From the NCBI RefSeq assembly GCF_000389965.1, contig NC_021191.1, positions 5,891,501 through 5,955,500 of the forward strand: a stretch of DNA of 64,000 bases. Reading direction: 5' to 3'. The stretch comes from Actinoplanes sp. N902-109 (lineage in GTDB: Bacteria > Actinomycetota > Actinomycetes > Mycobacteriales > Micromonosporaceae). How positions within the stretch are numbered: the stretch's first letter is position 1; every line of letters starts with the position of its first letter. A program made the position numbers and the translations under genes. Of this stretch, positions 24,768-32,014 are shown piece after piece. The notes beneath the pieces are model-generated. The model was not told the DNA's origin, made no database searches, and saw only the letters and a list, made by a program, of their open reading frames with translations.

Positions 24768-27700
24768 TCATTGCGAGGGCAGGCCGCTGGGCGCATCGTC
24801 GTCACCCCGGCCCACCGGCGGCCACTGCGGCGGCGCGCTGCGCTGCCCCTCCGCACCAGCGCCGGGGCGCGGCGGCAGGCCCGACGGCTGATTCCCGGCC
24901 TCCCCGGCCCCGAAGCCCGATCCCGGGAGCCCGGACCTCTGCTGCGGCCCGTCAGACCCACCGCCCCCGAAGCCGCCCGGCTGCCCACCGAAGCCGCCCG
25001 GCTGCTGACCGGATTCGGCCGGCTGCCGGCTGGGGTCGCGCGGCTGCTCGGGGCCTTGGTCGCTGTGCTCGGCATTCGGGTGCATCATGCCGCCGAAGCC
25101 GGAGGGGGCATTGCCCTGCGGGGGCCGGCCCGGCAGGCCGCTGGGCTCCGGACTGCCCGCCGGCGGCCGGTTGAGCTGCCCCATCTGCGGCGGTTCCAGC
25201 GGCGGGCGGGACGGGCGGGACGCGGTGGGGTCGCCGGGCTGCCCCGGGTCCGGCGTACCGCTCCCCTGCCCCGCAGCGGGCGACGGAGCCGACCCGGGCG
25301 CCGGAGCCGACCCGGGCGCCGTCGGACCCGCCATCCGGAACGGATTGTCGCCTGCCCGGGGCCCGGGTCCCTGAGCTTCCGGCCCCCGCAGCCCACCGGC
25401 CGGCGAGCCTGCGTCACCAAGGCCGCCGGCACCGCGCGGGTGACCCGGTTGCGGGCCGTTCACCCGGGGACTGCCGGGGCCGGGCAGATCGGCGGCCTCG
25501 TTCCCCGGGCCCTGGTCGGAGCCGGGTTGCGGGGTGGTGCCCTGGTGGCCGCCCGGCTGCGGGGGGAAGCTGACCGGCTGGAGGCCGTGTCCCTGCATAC
25601 CGGCTGTTCGCGGGGCCGGGCCCGGCTGCGCCGGCGGCGCCTGGCCGAGGCCTTGCGGCGCGCCGGATCGTGGACCGTGGCCCTGCGGCGCGGCTTCGAA
25701 CGACTCCTGACCTTGCGGCGCGGCCCGGTGCGGCTCCTGGCCTTGCGGCGCGGCCCGGTGCGACTCCTGGCCTTGCGGCGCGGCCCGGTGCGGCTCCTGG
25801 CCTTGCGGCGCGGCCCGGTGCGGCTCGTGGCCTTGCGGCGCGGGTTGATGCGGCTCCTGGCCTTGCGGCGCGGGTTGGCGGCCCTGGTCCGGCGGCGGGT
25901 TCTGGGTCTGGCCGCGGGGGCGGAAGGGGTCGGCCGGCGGGGAGGCGGGGTGGGCCTGGCCGGAAGGATCGGTGGTGGCATGTGCCGCGCTGACGGGGCC
26001 GGGTGCCGCCGGGCGGTCCGCGGTGGGCGCGCCGTCGAGGCCGGACAGGTGCGGCGGCGTCAAGGCGTTCGGGGACGGGGTGGAGTCCTGTGGCTGGGCC
26101 GGCCGGGGTGCGGAGGGGACGAAGCGGGGTGCGTCGAGGGGGCGGTTCTGCTGGGTGAACAGCGGCGGCCCGAGCAGCAGGGGGTCGATGTCAGCCGGGG
26201 GCTGTGGTTGGTGTTGCCGGCCGCCACCGGAGGGGTGGTCGCCGGGCGGGGGCCGGCGGTCCGGCGCGGGGAAGCCTGCGGCGGGGCGGCCCGGCTGCTG
26301 CGGGCCGGCGTTGTCCGGCGGGGTGGCGAACTGCGGGCCGGCGTTCGCGGCCTGGCCGGGCTGCGGCATGCCGGCGTTCGCGGCCTGGCCGGGCTGCGGC
26401 ATGCCGGGAGCGGAGAGGCTCGGGTACGGCGCGCCGGGAGCGGAGGAGCCCATGTGCGGCGCGCCCGCATCGGGAGAGCCCGGATACGGCATGCCGGGAG
26501 CGGAGCCCACGCGCGACGCGCCCGCATCGGGAGAGCCCGGATACGGCGCGCCGGGAGCGGAGCCCACGCGCGACGCGCCCGCATCGGGAGAGCCCGGGTA
26601 CGGCGTGCCGGGAGCGGAGGAGCCCGGGTACGGCGCACCGGGCTGGGGGTTGGCGGATCCCGCCGGATGGGTGGACGGGGCCACGGGACCAGAGTTGTGC
26701 GTGCCGGAGCGCTGCGCGCTGGGTCCTGGGAGGCCGGACGGGGGCATGCCGTGGTTCGCAGGCCCGGACTGCTGCATGCCGGAAACGGTCAGCGAGGCCG
26801 CTGGCGGATGACCGGAGCCGGGATGGGAAGCGACGGCTGGTTGCGGGGCGCCCGGCCCGGTGGGCGCCGGGTGGGGTGCGCCGGCTCCAGCCGGTCCGGG
26901 ATGCCCTGGATCGGGGGCGGCCGGCCTCGACTGGGGATGGGCGAATGCCGCCTGGTTCCTCTGGGCCGCGCCGGTTCCCGTGAGGTCCGGCGGCGGCGCG
27001 GTGGACCCGGGAAGGAGGGAGCGGGATGAGCCGGGATCCGGGAGACCTGACTGCGGCGTGGCGGAGTTCGGGGAGTCTGCATGCGGCGCGCGGGGCGGCA
27101 GCGGGTGCGGGTGCGACGTGCCGGGGGCTGAGGGGCCGGACTGCGGGTGACCGGAGGCGGGCTGACCCGGGAAGGGTGCGCTCACGGCCGGCGGACCGGG
27201 GACGGAACGGTCCGGGTCCGGCCGGCCGGCGACAGACGATCCGGCTGCGGATGCACCGGCTGTGGATGCACCGGCTGCGGGCGAACCGGAGAAGGACCAG
27301 CCGGAGCCAGGCCGCTCGAAGGACGGCGGGCCGGAAAAAGGCTGACTGGAAACCGGCGCGCCGGAGAAAGGCTGGCTGGAGGCAGGCGAACCGGAAAAAG
27401 GCTGGGCAGGCGAACCGGAATAAGGCTGGCTGGAAGCAGACGGACCCGGAACAGGCGGGCCGGACAAAGGTTCGCCGGAAGCAGGCGGACCGGCGAGAGG
27501 GTGGCCGGGGAAGGACGCGCCGGAGCGAGGGGCGGAAAGGTCGGACTGCGGAGCGCCGGGCGCGGGAGTCGCCGGGTGGTGCGGTCGGGTGGCCGCTCCG
27601 GGCGTACCGGGAGGGTCGGGGTCGGCTCGGGGGAAGCCGGTGACCGGGGTTGCGGCGCGCGGGGTGAAGCCGTTGAAGGGCTCCGGTGGGGTGACGGGTT

Positions 27701-28124
27701 CGCGGGGGGTGTCGAAGGCGGGCGGCGCGACGGGCGTCGGGACGTACGAGGGCTGCAGGGGGGAGTCGCCAGGGCGGGGGAAGACCGGCGGGGGCGTGCC
27801 GCCGGCGATCGGCGGGGCCGGCGGGAAGGACGGGGCGGGCGAGAAGGATGGGGCGGGCGAGAAGGATGGGGCCGGCGGGAAGGAGGGGGGTTCGCCGAGG
27901 CCGCCGCGGGCCGCTGCCACCAGGCCGGACGATTCCGCCAGGCCGGCCGCCTCGACCACTTCGGCGGCGGCGCGGCCGGCGGCGCAGGGGAGGCGTTCGC
28001 CGCAGACCGGGCAGATGGTGATGCCGTCGTGCGGGCCGAGACCGCCGGCGTGGGCCTGCAGCATCTCGTAGGCCGTCCGGGCCAGCACGCTGTCTGCTTT
28101 GATGTAGTTCAAGCCCGTCGTCAT
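24768..28124 (-). CDS. Giant Pro/Gly/Ala-rich low-complexity protein with small N-terminal Cys domain
   Basis: An open frame of 1118 residues. Residues 1-65 look folded: YIKADSVLARTAYEMLQAH then ITICPVCGERLPCAAGRAAAEVVEAAGL, with three cysteines (CPVC and LPC) that could bind a metal. The remaining 1050 residues are almost only P, G, A, S, Q, with short tandem repeats: FSPAPSFSPAPSF, SSQPFSG, GMPQPGQAANA, a 19-residue unit PGSPDAGASRVGSAPGAPY and a 10-residue unit PQGQEPHRAA. There is no signal peptide or membrane segment. The start ATG 28122-28124 has GGGGGT upstream. Function is unknown; the composition suggests a disordered scaffold or condensate-forming protein. The opposite strand also stays open for long stretches, so exact translation to the far end is not certain. 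Confidence 0.65.
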   Translation of the reverse strand: MTTGLNYIKADSVLARTAYEMLQAHAGGLGPHDGITICPVCGERLPCAAGRAAAEVVEAAGLAESSGLVAAARGGLGEPPSFPPAPSFSPAPSFSPAPSFPPAPPIAGGTPPPVFPRPGDSPLQPSYVPTPVAPPAFDTPREPVTPPEPFNGFTPRAATPVTGFPRADPDPPGTPGAATRPHHPATPAPGAPQSDLSAPRSGASFPGHPLAGPPASGEPLSGPPVPGPSASSQPYSGSPAQPFSGSPASSQPFSGAPVSSQPFSGPPSFERPGSGWSFSGSPAAGASTAGASAAGSSVAGRPDPDRSVPGPPAVSAPFPGQPASGHPQSGPSAPGTSHPHPLPPRAPHADSPNSATPQSGLPDPGSSRSLLPGSTAPPPDLTGTGAAQRNQAAFAHPQSRPAAPDPGHPGPAGAGAPHPAPTGPGAPQPAVASHPGSGHPPAASLTVSGMQQSGPANHGMPPSGLPGPSAQRSGTHNSGPVAPSTHPAGSANPQPGAPYPGSSAPGTPYPGSPDAGASRVGSAPGAPYPGSPDAGASRVGSAPGMPYPGSPDAGAPHMGSSAPGAPYPSLSAPGMPQPGQAANAGMPQPGQAANAGPQFATPPDNAGPQQPGRPAAGFPAPDRRPPPGDHPSGGGRQHQPQPPADIDPLLLGPPLFTQQNRPLDAPRFVPSAPRPAQPQDSTPSPNALTPPHLSGLDGAPTADRPAAPGPVSAAHATTDPSGQAHPASPPADPFRPRGQTQNPPPDQGRQPAPQGQEPHQPAPQGHEPHRAAPQGQEPHRAAPQGQESHRAAPQGQEPHRAAPQGQESFEAAPQGHGPRSGAPQGLGQAPPAQPGPAPRTAGMQGHGLQPVSFPPQPGGHQGTTPQPGSDQGPGNEAADLPGPGSPRVNGPQPGHPRGAGGLGDAGSPAGGLRGPEAQGPGPRAGDNPFRMAGPTAPGSAPAPGSAPSPAAGQGSGTPDPGQPGDPTASRPSRPPLEPPQMGQLNRPPAGSPEPSGLPGRPPQGNAPSGFGGMMHPNAEHSDQGPEQPRDPSRQPAESGQQPGGFGGQPGGFGGGGSDGPQQRSGLPGSGFGAGEAGNQPSGLPPRPGAGAEGQRSAPPQWPPVGRGDDDAPSGLPSQ
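25681..25880 (-). repeat. 30-bp in-frame tandem repeat in the low-complexity gene
   Basis: Seven consecutive 30-base units start at 25681, 25711, 25741, 25771, 25801, 25831 and 25861, plus-strand core CCTTGCGGCGCGGCCCGGTG. On the coding strand they encode the 10-residue unit PQGQEPHRAA with small variations. Confidence 0.9.
26461..26631 (-). repeat. 57-bp in-frame tandem repeat in the low-complexity gene
   Basis: Three almost identical 57-base units begin at 26461, 26518 and 26575 (19 codons each), encoding PGSPDAGASRVGSAPG-type units. The near identity implies recent expansion. Confidence 0.9.
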
Positions 28125-28167
28125 GGTTTACCCCCGGAACTCGCCTGTGGCAGGCGTACAGGGTCAA

Positions 28168-28180
28168 GTTCATCGTGAAC
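28168..28180. promoter_or_regulatory. Palindrome in the divergent region of the low-complexity and CDGSH genes
   Basis: GTTCATCGTGAAC is a perfect 5-bp inverted repeat with a 3-base centre, sitting between two divergent genes. On the minus strand it overlaps a TTGACC -35-like element. It could be an operator; no regulator is assigned. Confidence 0.3.
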
Positions 28181-28223
28181 CGACCAGCTCCGGGCCGCTT
28201 TCGCACAATCGGCAGGCGGACGG

Positions 28224-28248
28224 GTTTTGCCGGGACACCCCCGGGCAT
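28224..28248 (+). promoter_or_regulatory. SigB/SigF-like promoter for the CDGSH gene
   Basis: GTTT (28224-28227), 15 bases, GGGCAT (28243-28248): one mismatch from GTTT-N15-GGGTAT. The -10 ends 10 bases before the ATG at 28259, so the message would be nearly leaderless. Confidence 0.45.
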
Positions 28249-28258
28249 CTGCTGCGGC

Positions 28259-28501
28259 ATGAGTGTTGCCGATGACGACCACGGGGCCACCGTGGTGCCC
28301 TACGAGGACGGGCCGCTGCTGCTGCGGGGCACCTTCACCCTGCGCACGCCGGACGGTGAGGTCATCGACCCGGGCCGGCAGACGGTGGCGCTCTGCCGGT
28401 GCGGCAAGTCGGCGATCAAGCCGTTCTGCGACGGCACCCACAAGGCGATCGGGTTCAAGGCCGGGACGAAGCGGGACGAGCCCGCGCCCCGGAGCCGCTG
28501 A
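28259..28501 (+). CDS. CDGSH-type iron-sulfur protein
   Basis: An 80-residue protein that is little more than one CDGSH domain. The 2Fe-2S ligand set is visible as LCRCGKSAIKPFCDGTHKAIGF: C-x-C, then C-D-G-T-H, matching C-x-C-x2-S/T-x3-P-x-C-D-G-S/T-H. Such clusters carry one His ligand and transfer electrons or clusters. I place the start at ATG 28259, giving the common compact length; upstream codons are in frame but lack family similarity. It converges with the di-iron oxidase gene 42 bases away, and both have SigB/F-like promoters, so they may act together as reductant and oxidase. Confidence 0.88.
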   Translation: MSVADDDHGATVVPYEDGPLLLRGTFTLRTPDGEVIDPGRQTVALCRCGKSAIKPFCDGTHKAIGFKAGTKRDEPAPRSR

Positions 28502-28506
28502 CCGGC

Positions 28507-28535
28507 GGGCCGGCCCGTCCCGGACGAGCCGGCCC
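28507..28535. terminator. Possible bidirectional stem-loop between CDGSH and oxidase genes
   Basis: The inverted repeat GGCCGG ... GCCGGCC, with internal CCGTCCCGG, lies in the 42-base gap between two convergent stops. It would serve as a shared terminator. Confidence 0.35.
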
Positions 28536-28543
28536 CGGCCCGG

Positions 28544-29497
28544 TCACGCCCGCAGCGAGGACTCCCCCGCGGTCCAGCGCTCCAGCACGTACTCGGCCCA
28601 GCGGTCCTCCAGCGTCAGCACGCAGCGCGCCCCGAACAGCACGTCCGCGGCCAGCTCGGGTTCGGCCGCGGCGAACGCACCGCACATGTCGTACGCGGCG
28701 ATCTGCTCGTGGACCGCGTCGGCCTCCACATGCTCGTCGTAGAAGCGGGTCGCCTTCTCGTCCCCGCCGAGCCGGCGCAGGCCGTTGCCGTAGTTGCGGT
28801 TCGGGCCGGTGGAGGTCATCTCGTACGCCGCGAGGTGGCCGAGCAGCGCCCCGCGCAGCCGCCGGTGCAGCCCGAACAGGCTCATCAGGTTGTTGTTGGC
28901 GAGCGTCTGCCACGGCACCACGTCCACGTACGTGCCGTACGTGGTGTCCAGGCCGAGCGCGACCATCGTGTCCTTGAAGAGCTCCTGGTGCATGCGGTCG
29001 ACGACGCCGCCGCCGTACTCGTCGATCTGGATCTCGATCAGTGCGGCCTTGGCGGCACCGCCGAGCCGGGGGATCGCGAAGGTGTGCGGGTCCGCCTCGC
29101 GCAGGTGGTAGACCGAGCGGTGGGTGGCGAACTCGCGGAACTGCTCGTACGTGGCCCGGCCGCGGATGTATCCGGACAGCGACGGGCCACCGGTCTCGCG
29201 GGTCATGGCGATCAGGGTGTGCGGTACGTCGGCGTCCTCCTCGGGGACCGGGATGGCGCGCAGGCCGGCTTCGAACTTCTCCTCCAGCCGGTTGCGCAGT
29301 GCGATCAGGGCGGGGTGCCACTCCCAGGTGTCGTCGACGCCGTCCCAGCCGCGGTAGTGCAGCTCGTAGAGCACGAACAGGGTCAGGTGCAGATCGTCGT
29401 CGGAGGTGGGGTCACCCGTCGTGAAGTCGTGCGGCGTCTGCACGAGGGCGGTGACGACCGCTTCGGAGACCGGACCGCGCGCGGTGGGCAGCTTCAT
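28544..29497 (-). CDS. Heme-oxygenase-like di-iron oxidase (iron-containing redox enzyme family)
   Basis: A 317-residue all-helical protein. The candidate iron ligands occur in the pattern of heme-oxygenase-like di-iron oxidases: Glu/His in LHLTLFVLYELHYRG, Glu/Asp/His in IEIQIDEYGGGVVDRMHQELF, and His/Asp/His in YDEHVEADAVHEQIAAYDM. Characterised members hydroxylate amino acids or cleave C-C bonds in metabolite synthesis; the substrate here is unknown. The gene converges with a CDGSH protein, a plausible electron donor. A SigB/F-like promoter lies 34 bases upstream. Confidence 0.8.
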   Translation of the reverse strand: MKLPTARGPVSEAVVTALVQTPHDFTTGDPTSDDDLHLTLFVLYELHYRGWDGVDDTWEWHPALIALRNRLEEKFEAGLRAIPVPEEDADVPHTLIAMTRETGGPSLSGYIRGRATYEQFREFATHRSVYHLREADPHTFAIPRLGGAAKAALIEIQIDEYGGGVVDRMHQELFKDTMVALGLDTTYGTYVDVVPWQTLANNNLMSLFGLHRRLRGALLGHLAAYEMTSTGPNRNYGNGLRRLGGDEKATRFYDEHVEADAVHEQIAAYDMCGAFAAAEPELAADVLFGARCVLTLEDRWAEYVLERWTAGESSLRA

Positions 29498-29530
29498 GGG
29501 TACTCCTGCAGATGAGAACGAACCGGTGGG

Positions 29531-29555
29531 ATTCCCGGCCCGCTCCCCTCGAAAC
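29531..29555 (-). promoter_or_regulatory. SigB/SigF-like promoter for the di-iron oxidase gene
   Basis: On the minus strand GTTT (29555-29552), 15 bases, GGGAAT (29536-29531), one mismatch from GGGTAT and a form known for stress promoters. It lies 34 bases before the ATG at 29497. Confidence 0.55.
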
Positions 29556-29733
29556 GATCACGCGCGGTTTCGGCTGCAAGATCCGCTTTACCGGCGCCAC
29601 CAGCGGCGTTGCGACGACGGCGGGCCGGCACGGGACTACGGGTGCCCATGATGAGCAAAAAGCGCATCACCAACTGCTTATTCACTCACTGTGTCTGACG
29701 TATTGCTCTCCGTACCATGAAGGAACCCCCCTT

Positions 29734-29742
29734 GGAGGTGAT
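29734..29742 (+). promoter_or_regulatory. Very strong ribosome binding site
   Basis: GGAGGTGAT is complementary to nine bases of the 16S rRNA 3-prime end and lies 5 bases before the ATG at 29748. The preceding stretch, about 29650-29715, is AT-rich for this window and probably holds the promoter, without a clear consensus. Confidence 0.8.
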
Positions 29743-29747
29743 CCCTC

Positions 29748-30269
29748 ATGGATGACACCGAGCTCTACCGCGAGCAGATCCTCCGGCACTACGGCCCGGT
29801 CATCACCGGGCGGTTCCTCGGCTACCGCGACTCGTACACCCGCGAGGTCAAGGTCGGCCAGCCGCTGCTCATCGTCCTGTACATGACCGCGTCGGTCATC
29901 ACGATGCTGTTGTCGCTGATCCGCAGCGGCAGCAGCCGGCGCTCGTTCAAGGACCTGAAGAAGGGTCCGGAGTACCTCGTCACGCTGATCCGGCTGCGCG
30001 ACGACCTCGGGCAGATCTACGAGGTCGAGATGCACGGCAACCTGCCGCAGTCGGCGCTGCACCGCGGCGACCTCGTGCAGCTGCGCGTGGTCGAGCAGAA
30101 GGACCCGGACCTGCCGGTCCGGCTGCACCAGGTGATCAACCTGGAGACGCTGCAGCCGTTCCGCCCGTGGGTGCCGACCATGTGGTCGCACCTCGGACCG
30201 GCGCTGCTGGTCCAGGCCGCGCTGGGCACCGTCGTGACGCTGGCCGTCGTCACGGCCTGGATCAGCTGA
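29748..30269 (+). CDS. Membrane protein of unknown function, two predicted segments
   Basis: A 173-residue protein not recognised as a named family. A hydrophobic segment at about residues 38-60 (QPLLIVLYMTASVITMLLSLI) and another at 150-172 (GPALLVQAALGTVVTLAVVTAWI) bracket a soluble middle of about 80 residues rich in beta-type sequence (YLVTLIRLRDDLGQIYEVEMHG, GDLVQLRVVEQKDPDLPVRL). The middle looks like a small barrel domain facing one side of the membrane. The ribosome site is near perfect, implying high expression. It ends 7 bases before the convergent lipase gene stop. Confidence 0.7.
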   Translation: MDDTELYREQILRHYGPVITGRFLGYRDSYTREVKVGQPLLIVLYMTASVITMLLSLIRSGSSRRSFKDLKKGPEYLVTLIRLRDDLGQIYEVEMHGNLPQSALHRGDLVQLRVVEQKDPDLPVRLHQVINLETLQPFRPWVPTMWSHLGPALLVQAALGTVVTLAVVTAWIS

Positions 30270-30276
30270 TCGCCGC

Positions 30277-31542
30277 TCAGAGTTTACGCAGCGGCACCAC
30301 ACCGGCCATCGCGGCGTCACCGGCGTCGTTCGGGTGCAGATGATCGCCGCTGTCGAACCGGGGCGCGATGATCTGCGGATCGGCCGCGTCCCGGGTCACC
30401 GCGTCGAAGTCGGCGAGCCCGCCCAGCGCGCCGTCGCCACCGGCGCGGATCCAGGCGTTGACGGCCACCCGGGTCTGCTCCAGCTGCGGCGTCCACGAGT
30501 TCCAGCCCTTGAACGGCATGATCGTGGCGCCGATGACCCGCAGCCCGCGCGCCCTGGCCTGCGCGGCCAGCTGGGCCAGGCCGGCGATGACGGCCTGCGG
30601 GTCGGTCTGGTGCGGCTCCTGCTGGATGTCGTTGACCCCCTCGAAGATGATCACCGTACGGGCCCCGGCGCGCTCCAGCACGTCCCAGTCCAGCCGGGTC
30701 AGCGCGCTCGGCCCGAACCCGCCGTAGATCGTGTAGTCCGGGTAGCCGTCGTCGAGCAGCACCCGGTTGCCACTGATGCCGGCGTTGGCCACCCCGTAGT
30801 CGGGCACCGGGTCGGTGGCCAGCCGGGCGGCCAGGTAGTCGGTCCAGCGCCGGTTGGCGTTGCGGGTGGAGGTGACGCCGTCGGTGATGGAGTCGCCCAG
30901 CGCCACCACGGTGCCCGGCCCGTTGCTGACGTCCACGCCGTTGACGTAGTGCCACACGCCCGTCTTCCCGGTGAACGCGGTGGCCGCCACGTCACCGGCG
31001 TGGTCGGCCGGCCCCCGGCTGAAGACCGAGTCCTGCATGGCCGCGGGGTGATAGGTCACGGTGCCCGAGGGCTGCGGCGTCCAGACGCTGACCAGCAGGT
31101 CGCGGTCGGCGGGCACGCGCAGCCGGACCGGGTCGCTGAGCACCTCGGCCCGGGCCGGGACCGTGATGCCGGCGCGGCCGTTGAACAGCACGTCACGCAC
31201 GGTGCCCGGGACGGCCGAGCCGTCGCTGGTGTCGATCGTGCCGTCGCGCCGGCCGCCGGTGTGCGCCGACAGCGCCACGGTGACGTGGCCCATCAGCACG
31301 GGCAGGGTGCCGAAGCGGTTGGACAGGTGGATGCGGAGGCTGGCACCGCCCGCGGTGGTGTGCACGATGTTGCGGATGGTGTAACCGGCGTAGCCCTGCT
31401 CGGCCCCGGCAACCGCGGCGGCGGGCGCGGTCGCCCACGCCGTGGTCCACTGCCCGCGGGGCGCACCCCCGGCCGCCGAGGGGGCGGCAGCCACCGCCAC
31501 CAGCAGCACGGAACCCGCCAGAGCCCGGTAGAGTCGGCGCAT
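30277..31542 (-). CDS. Secreted SGNH/GDSL-family hydrolase
   Basis: A 421-residue exported esterase-type enzyme. A Sec signal peptide (MRRLYRALAGSVLLVAVAAAPSAAGG) is followed by a beta-rich N-terminal domain (about 40-205). The SGNH domain has block I VVALGDSITDGV with the nucleophile Ser, block II Gly in GISGNRVLL, block III GVNDI with Asn, and block V GDHLHPNDAG with the catalytic Asp and His. It likely cleaves esters of lipids or acylated polysaccharide outside the cell. The gene stands alone between convergent and co-directional neighbours. Confidence 0.88.
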   Translation of the reverse strand: MRRLYRALAGSVLLVAVAAAPSAAGGAPRGQWTTAWATAPAAAVAGAEQGYAGYTIRNIVHTTAGGASLRIHLSNRFGTLPVLMGHVTVALSAHTGGRRDGTIDTSDGSAVPGTVRDVLFNGRAGITVPARAEVLSDPVRLRVPADRDLLVSVWTPQPSGTVTYHPAAMQDSVFSRGPADHAGDVAATAFTGKTGVWHYVNGVDVSNGPGTVVALGDSITDGVTSTRNANRRWTDYLAARLATDPVPDYGVANAGISGNRVLLDDGYPDYTIYGGFGPSALTRLDWDVLERAGARTVIIFEGVNDIQQEPHQTDPQAVIAGLAQLAAQARARGLRVIGATIMPFKGWNSWTPQLEQTRVAVNAWIRAGGDGALGGLADFDAVTRDAADPQIIAPRFDSGDHLHPNDAGDAAMAGVVPLRKL

Positions 31543-31622
31543 CGTTACCTCCGTTCAGAACGACGGTTGTCGATGCTTGCATCCTCTCGGCAAAGAGCGG
31601 GTAACGCCATGGACATGTCCGA

Positions 31623-31958
31623 CTACGTCGTTGCGGGTTCCGCGGTGCGCTCGACGAGCAGGCCGCGCGACTTCGCCCAGCGCTCGAACGCGAGCGTGCA
31701 GAACGGCGGGATCGAGCAGGCCAGCGCGATCAGCGTGACCCACCAGCGCCAGCCACCCGCGCGGGCCTGCAGCGCGGTGACCGACAGGTACGCCAGGAAC
31801 ATCGCGCCGTGGATCGGACCGGCGATCTTGACGCCGATCTCGTTGTGGACAACCACGTACTTGAAGAACATTCCGGTCAGCAACAGTGCCCAGCTCACCG
31901 CCTCGGCGATTGCAACGGTGGCGAACAGGGCAGGAATGCGGCGCACGGTGTCTCCCAT
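31623..31958 (-). CDS. DUF3817-family integral membrane protein
   Basis: A 111-residue protein with three membrane segments (ALFATVAIAEAVSWALLLTGMFF, PIHGAMFLAYLSVTALQA, WWVTLIALACSIPPFCTLAF). The spacing and the central GPIHGAMFLAY match DUF3817 proteins, which occur as single small membrane proteins in actinobacteria and have no known role. It is divergent from the GCS2 ligase gene. Confidence 0.8.
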   Translation of the reverse strand: MGDTVRRIPALFATVAIAEAVSWALLLTGMFFKYVVVHNEIGVKIAGPIHGAMFLAYLSVTALQARAGGWRWWVTLIALACSIPPFCTLAFERWAKSRGLLVERTAEPATT

Positions 31959-32014
31959 CCAGGCGGCATGGACCAGCAGATCATAGGTGTCAGCTCAGCG
32001 AAGGGCGGTGCACG

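Noticed and set aside
24765..27029. Long plus-strand open frame (Arg/Gly/Leu-rich) opposite the low-complexity gene
   Set aside because: It is the antisense of GC-rich repeats. It has no ribosome site or family resemblance, while the minus-strand frame has a start site and a structured head.
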